A stretch of DNA of 64,000 bases from a virus. The stretch is from positions 1 through 64,000 of IMG/VR virus record IMGVR_UViG_3300025652_007805. The stretch is one strand, 5' to 3'. Positions 30,801 through 40,916 of this stretch are shown piece after piece (within the stretch, counting starts at the first letter, position 1; each line of letters opens with the position of its first letter). The position numbers and the translations under genes are program-made. Under the pieces are notes generated by a model. That model was not told the DNA's origin. It did no database searches and saw only the letters and a program-made list of their open reading frames with translations.

Positions 30801-31852
30801 GCAGGTCTTAAATAAAGATCTAAAAAGTTAAATGCCGTAGAAGAAGAAAGGGCTCCAGCACCATAGGAATATTGGTTTTGTAAAATACCATAATCTGTTT
30901 TACCTGGGTTTATTATATCGAGAACATTTTTGTCCCAACCATACCACTTAGACGCTCTTTCGTTTGTAGTGTCAATCGCTTGAGTGTTCCAATTTCTATA
31001 GGCATCCATAGTCCAAACACTTTGAGACACTTCTGCTCCAAAGCCATTATCAACTTGATCAATTGGGGTCCTGTTTGATCTATTATCTCGCCAAGGAAAT
31101 GTGAATGTTGTTCTTTGTCTCACATAATTCTTATATGTGTGAAGCTGTGGGGGATAAACTGTTTCTCCGTAAGTCATAATCTCAAAGATATCAAGAGGGC
31201 TTTTCCCTCCAAGCAGGGCTCCATTTAAATAAAGTTCTTTTGCATCTTCATACAAGTCTGGGGTTATATTGACTAAACCCAATTCTTCGTTTAATTGTGC
31301 ATTATTAAATTGAGAAATTGCATTTCCGAGTGGGGCTGCTATGCTTACTCTTTTTGTCCCTTTTTCTGTGATTGTAGAGCCATAAACAACAACAGGTTTA
31401 AACTTTGAAAGCACAGGAGTTTCAGAAAATTTTAAAATAGGACCATATTTTGCTTTCTGTGATCTTGTTTTGCTGTTTCTTGTAAAAGTAAATTCTGGTC
31501 CTGGTTCTTGGACAATTGTTAAGATATTTTCTTTGACTTGTCTACGAGTAAGTGGATTTTGACCAACTCTTATTTGTCTCCAGGTTGGAAAACCATATGG
31601 TCCATTTCTATGAAGCATAAGAGCGGGGAAGAATGATGCTGTTGTTGGTAAATGATGTGAAAAAATAAAATTTTTATAATTTGATAAAACAGCATTAGAT
31701 TCTAGTGTCTCTGGTATGCCGATTATATTTTGCTCTTTATCAATAGAAGCACCACTTGTGAGTGTTTCGGATAGATCTTCAACTATATCCCAACCCACGG
31801 GTTCATATATAAATGTATTTAATCCGACAAAATCTTGATAATATTTAGCCAT
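27839..31852 (-). CDS. Large virion structural protein with Gly-rich C-terminal segment
   Basis: A 1337-residue protein beginning MAKYYQDFVGLNTFIYEPVG. It is rich in Ser, Tyr, Asn and Pro and beta-patterned across its length, with no catalytic motif that I can see. Near residues 1250-1300 is a Gly/Ala/Thr low-complexity stretch (ATGPTGAPAGTAIGVGATGA) resembling a short collagen-like linker, followed by a helical end rich in Leu and Arg (LGLLCSELRALRDVIGRSNM). It lies one base from the 1896-residue gene. Such giant proteins commonly form distal tail or fibre structures in large marine phages; the exact part is unknown. Confidence 0.75.
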   Translation of the reverse strand: MAKYYQDFVGLNTFIYEPVGWDIVEDLSETLTSGASIDKEQNIIGIPETLESNAVLSNYKNFIFSHHLPTTASFFPALMLHRNGPYGFPTWRQIRVGQNPLTRRQVKENILTIVQEPGPEFTFTRNSKTRSQKAKYGPILKFSETPVLSKFKPVVVYGSTITEKGTKRVSIAAPLGNAISQFNNAQLNEELGLVNITPDLYEDAKELYLNGALLGGKSPLDIFEIMTYGETVYPPQLHTYKNYVRQRTTFTFPWRDNRSNRTPIDQVDNGFGAEVSQSVWTMDAYRNWNTQAIDTTNERASKWYGWDKNVLDIINPGKTDYGILQNQYSYGAGALSSSTAFNFLDLYLRPAPIYNRKHTITPLSSAVNINGMEVEGVNSGSLFSDLDADYSVPSGEAKWEAGSQSGKNPFYDSYGDFIQGPRQLGKDHTIIPEFRISNHVSFYETKSPIDENLNIFELNGGLSSTTGSNEDNFYQIYSNSDFMKNFEMVLNDNESMGEPLKITLKCKAIKKLLPYEGFYPQQRTVQIAQQFFTSYSASLAASGSGTGGFAGGPAKITFQNILAPLFAPGIMYNSIKSGVAVDYPLINGSLKESGSANKRVFVSGSDYYCSYSGSLASNENRYSINNGEGLIFDKRIPFEAIIKPETLQGVELFCNEPDIIANHSSSATLNSVAGDRLYTLMTHNFLSETSNFFLQNKNYTTFFSKPSNELKQFEAGKDYMMRVKMYKTTSDAQISNVSGGVGSKYFTAPQYSADSTENFTMYSRPTAFGPPSLIEAQGVGYTGGSVVFASETQIGNKSSKGENYPFTPPYYHGQAWADIKFTPTEDGIYTAKDIQRSASITYYRYVDPNTDTGEDIFDIPAGSPKKIESAYAQNYAYNANALQLSASVNLLSIERDQSGDLNEETARLVIQSKWESPMLNFAHLSSKTSVTLPLNASQSVPRGMWHQYGRIEEDQAKGVFLQIEDIDSNWLTNILEKDTGNIRSLADQLDFSTKPKRMGEVANEKVIKEAVVAVPFIEAEGLRKYFHIPRKDITNAILSNNGTGDSVTNMVNKMRDYVFPPSMDFLATESIEPFAMYIFEFSQTLSKQDLADIWQGLYPSITSKFEAVRSEISHPLLAQELLGGGATVLQQPGGKVLDTSDKGTPLPSKIRWMVFKVKQRATTNYWRSVVGTEGDKLQEVPRNTFNWPYDFFSLVELAKLDAEVAIGQFEPGGLKTLVKPQGKIAEAAVPVSEALTEEAQSSVSAGVPGKAGLAAIATGPTGAPAGTAIGVGATGAGTLGSAGISANPSDPYSQVAISPDQLGLLCSELRALRDVIGRSNMSDLHRQQLSDCIKSGS

Positions 31853-31853
31853 T

Positions 31854-34800
31854 CTATTCTCCGAAAATCTCTGAAGCGGTTGGGAAGTTTATCGCTGGAA
31901 CAAAACCAGAATCCCCTCCTATAATTACTGACGAACTCAAAATTCCATCTCTTGGCGAATAACCATATATTCTTTGGTTTCCACTTGTAACTGAATAATT
32001 ATTACCTAATGAGGAAGTTACCCAACCATATTGGAAGTCAGATTGGGGTATTGGTGAGTTCACAAAAGCATTATCAAAATTATCCGTAAGGACCGGGGAT
32101 AACACCGTTGAGTTATCCGCTGGTATTTTTCTTCCGTTTCTTTGAATCTTATGAAAATTAGGAACAACGACATAACTTTCAGCAACAGGATTAGCGTGTT
32201 GCGAATCTGCTCCAAACTGACCGCAGTGTCTTCTTAAAAGTGTTTGTAAGCCTTCACGATAGTTGTTTTGACTGTTCATTCGGATTGTACCGGCTTCGCC
32301 ACTTCCAGAAGAACGAACAGTATAATTTCTATAATTTAAATTATTATATACTGAGTATTCTCTCGCATAAACATCAAGGTATCCGAGGGAATTTACTTCG
32401 ATACCGCCGGGTGCGGAAAATCGTGAAGTAATGATTGTGTTTGTAACCGACGATGTAATGACGGCATTAACTACATCTAAGGCACTTCTTGTATCTCCAC
32501 CTGTTGAGGAGCCACCATCGACAGCCACAAATGTTCTATAACTGTTTCCGGGGTCTGGGACAGGGGTATAGCCAGAAGCTTGAATTTCAAGCAAAGAATC
32601 GCCAGTGCTAGATGTGATTCCTATTGTCGCCTTACCAACAGAAGGAACATCGGCATAGATATTAAAAGAATAATTTGTATTAAAGTAAGAGTCTGCTTGA
32701 ATAGCACCGGTAACATTTGCAAAAAATTCAGCATTAGAGGAGCCAGTTAATATAGCATTTGAACCGGGAGTTACTCCCCCACCAAGTTCTATTTCAATTA
32801 TAACAGATGCTCCTGCAACATTTGCGATTCTCAATCGGTCTGCATCAACAACGGAAGAACTTGTTTCTATAATAAAAGATCCGCTGTGTAATACTTCTGT
32901 TGTTGGTACGACTACTAACGAACCTGTGTCTGGTTGCCTGTTATTTTGATAAACACCAAAAACATTCCCCGAAACAAATGGTGCTTGTCCAAATAAGGAC
33001 ATTGGGTGTGTTGTTTCTGGTAGGATTGAGCCAATTGAAGTCGGTAGATAAAGAGACTGTTCTGGGTTCTTGACCAAATATAGGTTGTTTTCGTGCTTTC
33101 CGAAGCTTTGAACAATTTCGTGATTTTCTTTGTAGTTTCCGTGAGTAAAGAAAGGACTTCCGCCAGTATTTGTTTTAATATTTTTAATATTAACTGGTCT
33201 TTTTGCTCTTTCTTCTCGATAGTATGTTGCACCTTTTCTTGCAGGGTCGGGATATGGGCTACCATAGTCTGCCCCTACGAACCCAAAAGCACCGTCAGAT
33301 CCAGTATATTCACTGAATAATATTTGCCATGCTTCTTCGCGTGTATATTCATCATGGAGACCATTTAGAGGAGCAAGTCCAGTTTCATCAGACAACCTAA
33401 GTGAATCATAATAATTCAAATCTACATGACGATGTTGATGACCGCCGACCCAATTTTGAGTAAATGAACCTTGCATTGGGATTTCATTTGTATAATCTGT
33501 CGTGTCGGAATGAATATTTGTTATAATCGACTCGCTGTGAAAATGTTCTGCCACAACCGCATTATACCCTGAATTAACCGAACCTGATATGATATTGACA
33601 GGCATTTTTTCTGATCCAAATGTGAAATAATAAGAATCATTTTCGCTGCTTGGTCCACTTGGGTGGACTAAATCATTTGTATATTTTCCAACATATCCTT
33701 CTACATTTGTTCTTTTTTTCAAATTAGGGCTTACTGGATCGTCACATTGTTTTGGATCAATGATACCTTTTCCAGTTCCTGAACCTACCAAAAAAGTATT
33801 TAAAGGAACACCAGAATCACTAATTGCACCGGCCCTATCAACAAGATTGTGGATGATGTTTCTATCTTTATTTGGTGGATAATTTATACCACCATGAATT
33901 ATATGTTTTAAAATCTTTTCCAACCTATAGGGCTTAGAAAGCGTCCTAAAAACATAAGCGGAGCCTTGATAAGTTGAACCGTTTGTTTGAAAAAAGTTAG
34001 GTAATTCAGAGTCACTGTGTTTATTGATAGATTTTCTTATTGTTTCGCGATCCGATAAATCTGTTCTTTCTTTTCTTTCTTTTTGCCATAAACAATTATT
34101 ATTATCTCCGCCTTCGATTGGAGCATGGCCTGTTTTCCAATTATAATTTAATTCTGCTTGACCTTTTGCCGAGCCTTCGGTTGAAGCATATCTTGTTGTA
34201 ATTGGAAACTTATTTTGATATTTGTTTCTTTCCAAAACATGACTATCGATAACGTTTGTCACACCGCCGGAGAAACGAGCACTTACAGGAAACAGGTCCT
34301 CTATAATACGAGAGATTGAAGTATCAATCCATTTAAAGTATTCCATATAACGGTCAAGGTCAGGTGTACCGCTCACTCTTTCAAAAAACAATCTTCTCAA
34401 GACACTTAAGTCTTTATATTCCATTCGATATTTGTCTACTGGTTTTCCAACAAGGTTACTGAATTCTGTTATAGAAGAGAACATATTTAAGATTTCTTCA
34501 GAAATTGATTGATACATGCTTTTCTCAAGAGCATAAAAATTATCAGATACATCTTCGTCTTTTACAAAAAATACTTCTTTATCACCCTTTACATTTACAT
34601 TATCCGATATAACAGAGATTTCTGGTAGCTCTTTCTTTTGAGAGAAAATAAATTCATTGGAAACAAAAGAAGTTTTGCTTGTTCCAAAATTAGCACCTCG
34701 TCCTCTATGTTCGCGACGAATAATATTGTCTATCCAACCATAAATTGTATCAGTTGATCCACTCGAAAAGTCTTCTACTATAAAATCACCACTAGAATTA

Positions 34801-37544
34801 GAACCAGTGACTGTATCGAAATTCCAATTTATTGCTAATAAATCAGCACTTGGAATAGATGCAGATAGTTGATATGCAAAAGCAGTAGGCGGCCTAATAT
34901 CTTCACCAGATCCGTAATTTGAAGGGTCGAGATTATGCTGCTGTATGATTGACTTATTTAGATAATCTTCATATAATCTAAAAGAGCCAATTTGTATATC
35001 TGATCTTTGATCTACCGCGCCAGTAAAGTTTGTTGTATGAGCACCAACATAAAATCTCTTTGTATTAGAAAGAAAACTAGATCCGCTAGCATAGTCTAAA
35101 CTAGCAGTCAATAAAAATTCGGATCTTACAACATCAAAATCATGATTTACGCCATAAAATTCTATCGTATATGTTGGGTTTGTTGTAGATATTATATTTC
35201 CAACCAATTCATATTTATCGGGCCTCACACTAACTGCAAGGTTCCACCTTTGATTGTCATAAATGTCAGATACCATGCTAGAAGTTAATTCTATTGTTCC
35301 AGATTGATTTTTTATAAGAAATTTAGCATTTTTAGATTCTCTTTCTTCGCGAACCAAGTATATTTGCAAGTTGGCTATTTCACTTGTAACCCAAGTATAA
35401 TCATCAACATCAGTGGGAATTGCTTCGTGAAAACCAAAGATTGATGAAGATAGAAATGTTGTTTGAAAATACCCACTTTTGTGCTCTGGTATCTTAAAAG
35501 GAACAATGATATCTGCTTCTGCTGTAAATGCAGAATATCTTTCTAATTTTTCAGTACCAGAGCCAGAGACAAACGTATTTGTGCTACTTACCGAAGAAGT
35601 CTGATATATGGTTGACGGGAAATAATTTGGATCATTAAAGTTTATATATTTTGTATTAAGAGAAGATCGTTTTGTTTTATCATTAAAATAGTGTGTACCA
35701 CCATCGGTATAAATATTTAACTTTATAAGCTCGTCGTCAACACCAAAACTACGAAGAAGGTTTCTTACTGATTTTTCGGTTCCCTTGGATTTATAAATGT
35801 GTTCTAAGTTGTTGTAAATGTTAGTATAAATGAGATTTTTAACTTCTGATATGTCTTTCTCATAAATAACTTGATTAGAATCTCTATCACCAAATCTTTC
35901 CAAAATTTTAGAATCTACAAAAAGATTATTAACAGTTATTCCTCTCTCTGTAAGCAGTCTATCTGCAAATGGGAGCGGCTTTTTATCGGATTCAATATAT
36001 TTCTTTTCTTTTAACTTTGGTATCTCTGTAATTTGTGCATGTAATGTGTCGAAATAGTTTGATATAATTTGAAACAAATATTTAACATTATTATTACTCG
36101 CTTCGTCTTCTTCCCGAATCCAGCTTGGAACACTATTGAATATCATGTTTCCATTTTCTTGATCCCAATCAGAACCAGAAGTTTGCATTTCAGAAAGAAT
36201 ACTAACAACATTAGGATGTGTGCTATAAATAATAGGGTCGGCGACCTCAGAGGAAACGAGACCTGATTCAGTAAATGCAGAATCGGTTGAGCGAGCACCA
36301 GAAGAATAACCAGTCCAAGAGCCATTTGCAATTCGACCAGAATAATCTAGTACAACAGAGTCTGTCGCTGAAGCTCCAACAACACCTTCATTAAATTTAT
36401 AATAAACACCAAGTTTTACATTTGCATCGTCTGTGTTGGTTCCTCCACCGATGCCGCGATACCAATTGTTGTGAATTTCTTCTGAGGTTCTCCGAGTTTT
36501 CCAAAAGCGGAAATCATCAAGAGAAGCAGAAAGTTTACCAGCGAACTTTAATTGATTTATTGTAAGAGCACCGACACTGGAGGAAGGAGAAGCCTGTAAA
36601 GCTCCAATATATCCGTTAACCAATCCTGAGAAGTCACCGAATCCTGTTGTTCCCAATGTTCTCTCGTCGTCTAAATTACCATTTTGATATAGCCGAGAAG
36701 TGATCCCAGAAGAGGCAGAAACAAGGCTTAGAGCATAATGTGACCAGTTTGCGAGCGATCCGGTAGTGATATTAGACGAGCCAATAAGTTGCTCAAAAAC
36801 TCCCGTAGAGCCCGATTGTAGGGTAATTCTAAATGGTTGATTTGAGCCTGCGCCAGCACCGGGCGAACTTGTAAGATTGAGAGTTAAGCGACCATAATCA
36901 GCCGATGAAGATAATTCTCCATTCCAAAGGTCAAGAATAACTTCTTTCTCTGTTTTTGCAATATCGAAGGCACTCTTTTTAAGCCAAAATTCAATCGTGA
37001 CTCCTTCGGAGCCGTTAATATCATAAGTGATAGTTCTATTTTTTGTAGAATCATAAACAACTGATTTATCAAATGTTTCTCGTAATGGCTTACCTTCCAT
37101 TCCAGCAGAAGCTGTGTGCATTCCACCGCGAGAATAAATATATTCGTAATCTGCTACGGCATTAGGGAGCCCATATCCATCGGTTATAGAAGCAGCGGTT
37201 CCCCACCCTCCATAAGAAAAATTAACATATCCCGTTGTCTTTGGATATTTGTTATCAAAAACCCACTTATCAAGATATGACGAGGACAATTCAAACAATA
37301 TTTTTTCTTTCTCGGACCCATCATACGGATAATCTCCGTAAATCCTTTCTATTGTTTGAGTATAATATTCATAAGCAGAACCGTATTTAGCAAAGTTGGA
37401 AGCCGTTGCAAAATCAACACTTGGTTGAAAGGTTTCATTTTGAACAATTTTTGTGTTAATAAAATCAAATGATTCAACAGCGGAACTACCGGTTGTTGCA
37501 TTTTCAAAAGTTGCTGATTTGTTAAAAAGGTCTTTAATACTCAT
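31854..37544 (-). CDS. Giant virion protein with LamG/concanavalin-like domain
   Basis: A 1896-residue protein. Residues about 175-390 form a laminin-G-type (LamG_3) jelly roll: GVTIEFWLKKSAF, NWSHYALSL, NGYIGALQASP, GKLSASLDDFRFWKTRRTSE and KLGVYYKFNEG are the hallmark strands. Later regions are Ser/Asn/Tyr-rich and beta-patterned, with another YxxxxFxV-type jelly-roll-like block near 700-900 (QRWNLAVSVRPDKYELVGNI; GSFRLYEDYLNKS). LamG folds bind glycans, so adhesion is plausible. It overlaps the 37534-39096 gene by 11 bases. A fibre or host-recognition role is inferred. Confidence 0.8.
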   Translation of the reverse strand: MSIKDLFNKSATFENATTGSSAVESFDFINTKIVQNETFQPSVDFATASNFAKYGSAYEYYTQTIERIYGDYPYDGSEKEKILFELSSSYLDKWVFDNKYPKTTGYVNFSYGGWGTAASITDGYGLPNAVADYEYIYSRGGMHTASAGMEGKPLRETFDKSVVYDSTKNRTITYDINGSEGVTIEFWLKKSAFDIAKTEKEVILDLWNGELSSSADYGRLTLNLTSSPGAGAGSNQPFRITLQSGSTGVFEQLIGSSNITTGSLANWSHYALSLVSASSGITSRLYQNGNLDDERTLGTTGFGDFSGLVNGYIGALQASPSSSVGALTINQLKFAGKLSASLDDFRFWKTRRTSEEIHNNWYRGIGGGTNTDDANVKLGVYYKFNEGVVGASATDSVVLDYSGRIANGSWTGYSSGARSTDSAFTESGLVSSEVADPIIYSTHPNVVSILSEMQTSGSDWDQENGNMIFNSVPSWIREEDEASNNNVKYLFQIISNYFDTLHAQITEIPKLKEKKYIESDKKPLPFADRLLTERGITVNNLFVDSKILERFGDRDSNQVIYEKDISEVKNLIYTNIYNNLEHIYKSKGTEKSVRNLLRSFGVDDELIKLNIYTDGGTHYFNDKTKRSSLNTKYINFNDPNYFPSTIYQTSSVSSTNTFVSGSGTEKLERYSAFTAEADIIVPFKIPEHKSGYFQTTFLSSSIFGFHEAIPTDVDDYTWVTSEIANLQIYLVREERESKNAKFLIKNQSGTIELTSSMVSDIYDNQRWNLAVSVRPDKYELVGNIISTTNPTYTIEFYGVNHDFDVVRSEFLLTASLDYASGSSFLSNTKRFYVGAHTTNFTGAVDQRSDIQIGSFRLYEDYLNKSIIQQHNLDPSNYGSGEDIRPPTAFAYQLSASIPSADLLAINWNFDTVTGSNSSGDFIVEDFSSGSTDTIYGWIDNIIRREHRGRGANFGTSKTSFVSNEFIFSQKKELPEISVISDNVNVKGDKEVFFVKDEDVSDNFYALEKSMYQSISEEILNMFSSITEFSNLVGKPVDKYRMEYKDLSVLRRLFFERVSGTPDLDRYMEYFKWIDTSISRIIEDLFPVSARFSGGVTNVIDSHVLERNKYQNKFPITTRYASTEGSAKGQAELNYNWKTGHAPIEGGDNNNCLWQKERKERTDLSDRETIRKSINKHSDSELPNFFQTNGSTYQGSAYVFRTLSKPYRLEKILKHIIHGGINYPPNKDRNIIHNLVDRAGAISDSGVPLNTFLVGSGTGKGIIDPKQCDDPVSPNLKKRTNVEGYVGKYTNDLVHPSGPSSENDSYYFTFGSEKMPVNIISGSVNSGYNAVVAEHFHSESIITNIHSDTTDYTNEIPMQGSFTQNWVGGHQHRHVDLNYYDSLRLSDETGLAPLNGLHDEYTREEAWQILFSEYTGSDGAFGFVGADYGSPYPDPARKGATYYREERAKRPVNIKNIKTNTGGSPFFTHGNYKENHEIVQSFGKHENNLYLVKNPEQSLYLPTSIGSILPETTHPMSLFGQAPFVSGNVFGVYQNNRQPDTGSLVVVPTTEVLHSGSFIIETSSSVVDADRLRIANVAGASVIIEIELGGGVTPGSNAILTGSSNAEFFANVTGAIQADSYFNTNYSFNIYADVPSVGKATIGITSSTGDSLLEIQASGYTPVPDPGNSYRTFVAVDGGSSTGGDTRSALDVVNAVITSSVTNTIITSRFSAPGGIEVNSLGYLDVYAREYSVYNNLNYRNYTVRSSGSGEAGTIRMNSQNNYREGLQTLLRRHCGQFGADSQHANPVAESYVVVPNFHKIQRNGRKIPADNSTVLSPVLTDNFDNAFVNSPIPQSDFQYGWVTSSLGNNYSVTSGNQRIYGYSPRDGILSSSVIIGGDSGFVPAINFPTASEIFGE

Positions 37545-39096
37545 CTTTTTCTACTCTGAACTTGAACAAATATGGCTGCTCTCTATAAGAGGAGACCGAA
37601 TCTTCGTAAAAACTATACTGAAATGCGTAAGTGTATCCTGCTTCAAGCATGGTTAAGTCAAGATCAAAATAATTACCAGAAACATCATAAGACAACATAG
37701 AGTAGTTGTTATCGCTTGAGCCAGTGCCATAAGGAATAACAATCTTTTGATCAATTGTTCTAATCACTTGATATGAAGCACTTTCAATAATTAAGGTTGG
37801 GACATTTGCTTGTGCTTTTGTATAAATATTTGGGCACCAATTCTTGTCTCTCACATACAGCTTAAATCTTTCTGTTTCTGCGTTAGAATATGATTCTTTA
37901 AGATAAGGCATTGAAACAACATATTTCCCATTTGGATTGATGTTTGAAGCTTCCAAAGTGATTGGCTCTATTGTTCCTGTGTGGAACTGAATTGATGCAG
38001 ATGAGGCATTTGCTATGGCATCAGATCCGCTAAACCAAACATCATAAACTGTTTCCAAATCTGAGGAGCCTGTGGTGGCTAAAGAACACTTATATATACC
38101 GGTTGAAACATGACTCCCTGTTGCAGCAAATTGATTGTCACTGCTAACATGTGTTCCATCTGCGACTAAACTTAATGGATGACCGGTTGGAGTGGTATTA
38201 TCCGAAGAACCAGAATAGAGGCTAACATATATACTATCTGTTCCAATACTTGGTATATCTTTCAACCTACCTCTAACATAATTATATAAAAAGACTGTGT
38301 TCAAATTATCAGCAGCAGGGGCAAGCGATGAACTAAAAAAGAAAGTTCCACGTTGATCTTTTAAAGTAGAATCCCACCTTGCTTCAAGAGTTGGTTTTTT
38401 AAAAAAGAATTCACTACCTCTTGCGAAGAATTGCTTAGTGTAATAGGATACAACCGCTCCTTCAAGGTTTGTTGAGCTTGTTGCTTCATAAGAAGCTGAT
38501 AGTTTTACTAAAACGCCATTGTTGGTTTTTGATCCAAGAACATTGCCGCCACTATTAATCCACTGTTCGACGAGCGTTGTGATATCAACAGATAAATCTT
38601 CAGTCCCAATAGGAAACGATTGTTCAAAAGAAGAACTAGAGTCTGTATAAATATCTCCGCCAGCGGTAGTCCAAGAGGTGCTACCTGCTTTTCTTATCCA
38701 ATTTGACCCTATTTTGTCATAAGTTAAATCTGTATAATTGTCCAAATCTAAACCATAGCCCTCTTCCCAAACTCCATTGATAGCATTAACAGTTAATTTA
38801 AAGTCTCTTGGTAAAGTCGTGGAGTGTGGAGCATTATATAAATTTAAGAAGAAATTAACACTACCAGAAGCCGGTATGGTTCCTGCTGTTCTATCAGAGG
38901 AAATATCTGAAATTGGGAATTGAACTAAAATTCTGGATAATTCAGAAGATCCAGAAGATTCTTGACCATAAATTGAAAATGTCTCCAAAACATCAGCGGC
39001 ACCAGCATTTGATCCGGTTCCTCTAGTTTGCAAATTTGATTCAAATGCATTTGTTATAGAGTTGTCTGCATTCGCTGTGTATCTTTTAATAGCCAT
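37534..39096 (-). CDS. Virion structural protein downstream of gp6
   Basis: A 520-residue Ser/Thr/Tyr-rich protein. The N-terminal 250 residues (SRILVQFPISDISSDR; GSVNFFLNLYNAPHSTTL; TVNAINGVWEEGYGLDLD) resemble the DNRLRE-type beta domain of surface proteins, a weak pattern match. The C-terminal part contains DLDLTMLEAGYTYAFQYSFY and ends in KFRVEKDEY. It shares one base with the gp6-like gene upstream. In T4 the genes after gp6 are baseplate wedge proteins, so a baseplate role is reasonable. No enzyme motif. Confidence 0.7.
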   Translation of the reverse strand: MAIKRYTANADNSITNAFESNLQTRGTGSNAGAADVLETFSIYGQESSGSSELSRILVQFPISDISSDRTAGTIPASGSVNFFLNLYNAPHSTTLPRDFKLTVNAINGVWEEGYGLDLDNYTDLTYDKIGSNWIRKAGSTSWTTAGGDIYTDSSSSFEQSFPIGTEDLSVDITTLVEQWINSGGNVLGSKTNNGVLVKLSASYEATSSTNLEGAVVSYYTKQFFARGSEFFFKKPTLEARWDSTLKDQRGTFFFSSSLAPAADNLNTVFLYNYVRGRLKDIPSIGTDSIYVSLYSGSSDNTTPTGHPLSLVADGTHVSSDNQFAATGSHVSTGIYKCSLATTGSSDLETVYDVWFSGSDAIANASSASIQFHTGTIEPITLEASNINPNGKYVVSMPYLKESYSNAETERFKLYVRDKNWCPNIYTKAQANVPTLIIESASYQVIRTIDQKIVIPYGTGSSDNNYSMLSYDVSGNYFDLDLTMLEAGYTYAFQYSFYEDSVSSYREQPYLFKFRVEKDEY

Positions 39097-40892
39097 TATT
39101 TAACAGTTCCTTTAATATCTAAGTCGGGGTATTTTAATTCAGCAATAACGTTTTGCGGCATTTTTATAAAAGTTCCGTCGCGTGATAATGCATCACGAAA
39201 ATTTAAAGCCGATGAAGAATAATTTCCGCCAGTTATATTTTCCAAAACTACGTCTTTTACGCTTGTTACGCCATCAATGTCATTTAATCTTTGATATATT
39301 CTTGTTATATATATTGGCTCCCCAACATAAGACACTTCTTTGAAATATGTTTTTAAGTCTTCTATACACTCTGCTAACACAGAATCAGTGTCAAATCTTT
39401 TATCTATTTGAGCTACAAAATCAACCGAAAAATTGATTACTTTTACATCCATGATATCCACAACATCATTAAGCATTTTATATGAAGTGAGCCAATTTTT
39501 TAAATTATTTTTTGTAACGCTGTTGGTAGCGGCCAACTTTCCTTGTGAATCTTCTGAAACAACATATAAAGATAATCTTCTGTTTGTTGAAGAGGGGTCA
39601 TTAACAATGTTCGCTCTTTTAATTGCGCCAAATTTAGCAGGCATGTTGTAAACTAATGATTCATAATCTTGTTTTGAGACGGCACGATTTTGAGCGGAAT
39701 AAGAAGCTATTGCTCTCTGCTTTAATTCTTCCAATGTTATGTCTGCATTTACAGAAGTTATCGGCAATTCATTTGTTATTTCTAAAGAATTGGATACAGT
39801 GTTTTTCTTGTCTTGGTCTAAATCAGCGTCAACATCAAAAACCAATTCACTTTGCGACACTATAGAAACACTATTTGTTCCAACACTGCTTCCGACCTGA
39901 TCATTGGATCTATATGCAATAGTTAAAGTTGTATTAGAGGGAGAAATTCCGAGTTTATTGGTTGATATCAGTTTTGTTGGGTCAAAAGAGTTTTCTGATA
40001 TTGTTCTTTTACCGTGTAAGTTCAAAGCTATTTTAGAAGGATCGGTTAACCCAGTAGCGTCTTCACCCTCAGAGCCGAAACCAAACTGAATGTATGTTCC
40101 TTCGTCATCTCTTTGTGTAACAAATCTTCTAGTAGCTACAAATGGTTTAATTATTGATCTCACTCCGTCTGCTATAGCATTTTGGTTTGTTGTTTCTATA
40201 AAGATTACTTCTTGTGCTAGGTTATCGACTTCATAATATTGATTACCCTCAGAATCAAATACACTTTGCACTTCGCTTATTGTTGAGTCGCCGATTCTAA
40301 TTCTCTTGAATCTTTCAAAAACAGATTCCACTTCCACTTCAGTTGAAAATATCAATCCAGATTGTATCATACCATTTGCCTTTACTGCAAAAAAGGTAGT
40401 GGCTCCTGTTGTTTCATTAAATCGGGCAGCTACAAATTCATTTTTAGCATCATTAAATACTATATCTTCTGTTAAAGCAAAATTCACACCATTGCCTGTT
40501 GAAAAAACCGAACCTCTTTTCAAAGTTGGTAAAAAAGTTAAATCTGGTGCGGTTCCTTCGGCGTTTGCTGGGCATAGCACATATGCTGTGATGACTCCAT
40601 ATGACGAGGGTATCCCTGTATAGTTGTACCCTAAAGCTCTTGCGTGTTTTCTAACATTATCAAATTCTATAGCCGTGTCTAAAAAACTTTCATTTACACT
40701 GTAATCTACATAATAAGATAAAACATCACCAACATATGCAACACTATCTAAAATCATTGACCCAAAAGAAGCATCCGTAAAGTCTTTATAAGACTCAGGA
40801 TAATACCTTTTAGCATAGTCCACCAGATCTTGTTTTATCGAGGCAAACTCTCTACTGGTGTAGTTTATATTAATATTTTTACTTTTCGGCAT
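39096..40892 (-). CDS. Baseplate wedge protein, gp6-like (baseplate J family)
   Basis: A 598-residue protein (T4 gp6 is 660). The conserved start is clear: INYTSREFASIKQDLVDYAK, YYPESYKDFTDASFGSMILD and YVGDVLSYYVDYSVNESFLD, then ARALGYNYTGIPSSYG. Later, QNRAVSKQDYESLVYNMPAK and IKRANIVND match the central baseplate-J fold. gp6 joins wedges into the hexameric baseplate and controls contraction. It lies directly after gp25, as in many contractile systems. A CTATTTAT box sits 25-32 bases upstream of the ATG. Confidence 0.92.
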   Translation of the reverse strand: MPKSKNININYTSREFASIKQDLVDYAKRYYPESYKDFTDASFGSMILDSVAYVGDVLSYYVDYSVNESFLDTAIEFDNVRKHARALGYNYTGIPSSYGVITAYVLCPANAEGTAPDLTFLPTLKRGSVFSTGNGVNFALTEDIVFNDAKNEFVAARFNETTGATTFFAVKANGMIQSGLIFSTEVEVESVFERFKRIRIGDSTISEVQSVFDSEGNQYYEVDNLAQEVIFIETTNQNAIADGVRSIIKPFVATRRFVTQRDDEGTYIQFGFGSEGEDATGLTDPSKIALNLHGKRTISENSFDPTKLISTNKLGISPSNTTLTIAYRSNDQVGSSVGTNSVSIVSQSELVFDVDADLDQDKKNTVSNSLEITNELPITSVNADITLEELKQRAIASYSAQNRAVSKQDYESLVYNMPAKFGAIKRANIVNDPSSTNRRLSLYVVSEDSQGKLAATNSVTKNNLKNWLTSYKMLNDVVDIMDVKVINFSVDFVAQIDKRFDTDSVLAECIEDLKTYFKEVSYVGEPIYITRIYQRLNDIDGVTSVKDVVLENITGGNYSSSALNFRDALSRDGTFIKMPQNVIAELKYPDLDIKGTVK

Positions 40893-40916
40893 TAATGTGG
40901 AACTCCGTAATTCACA

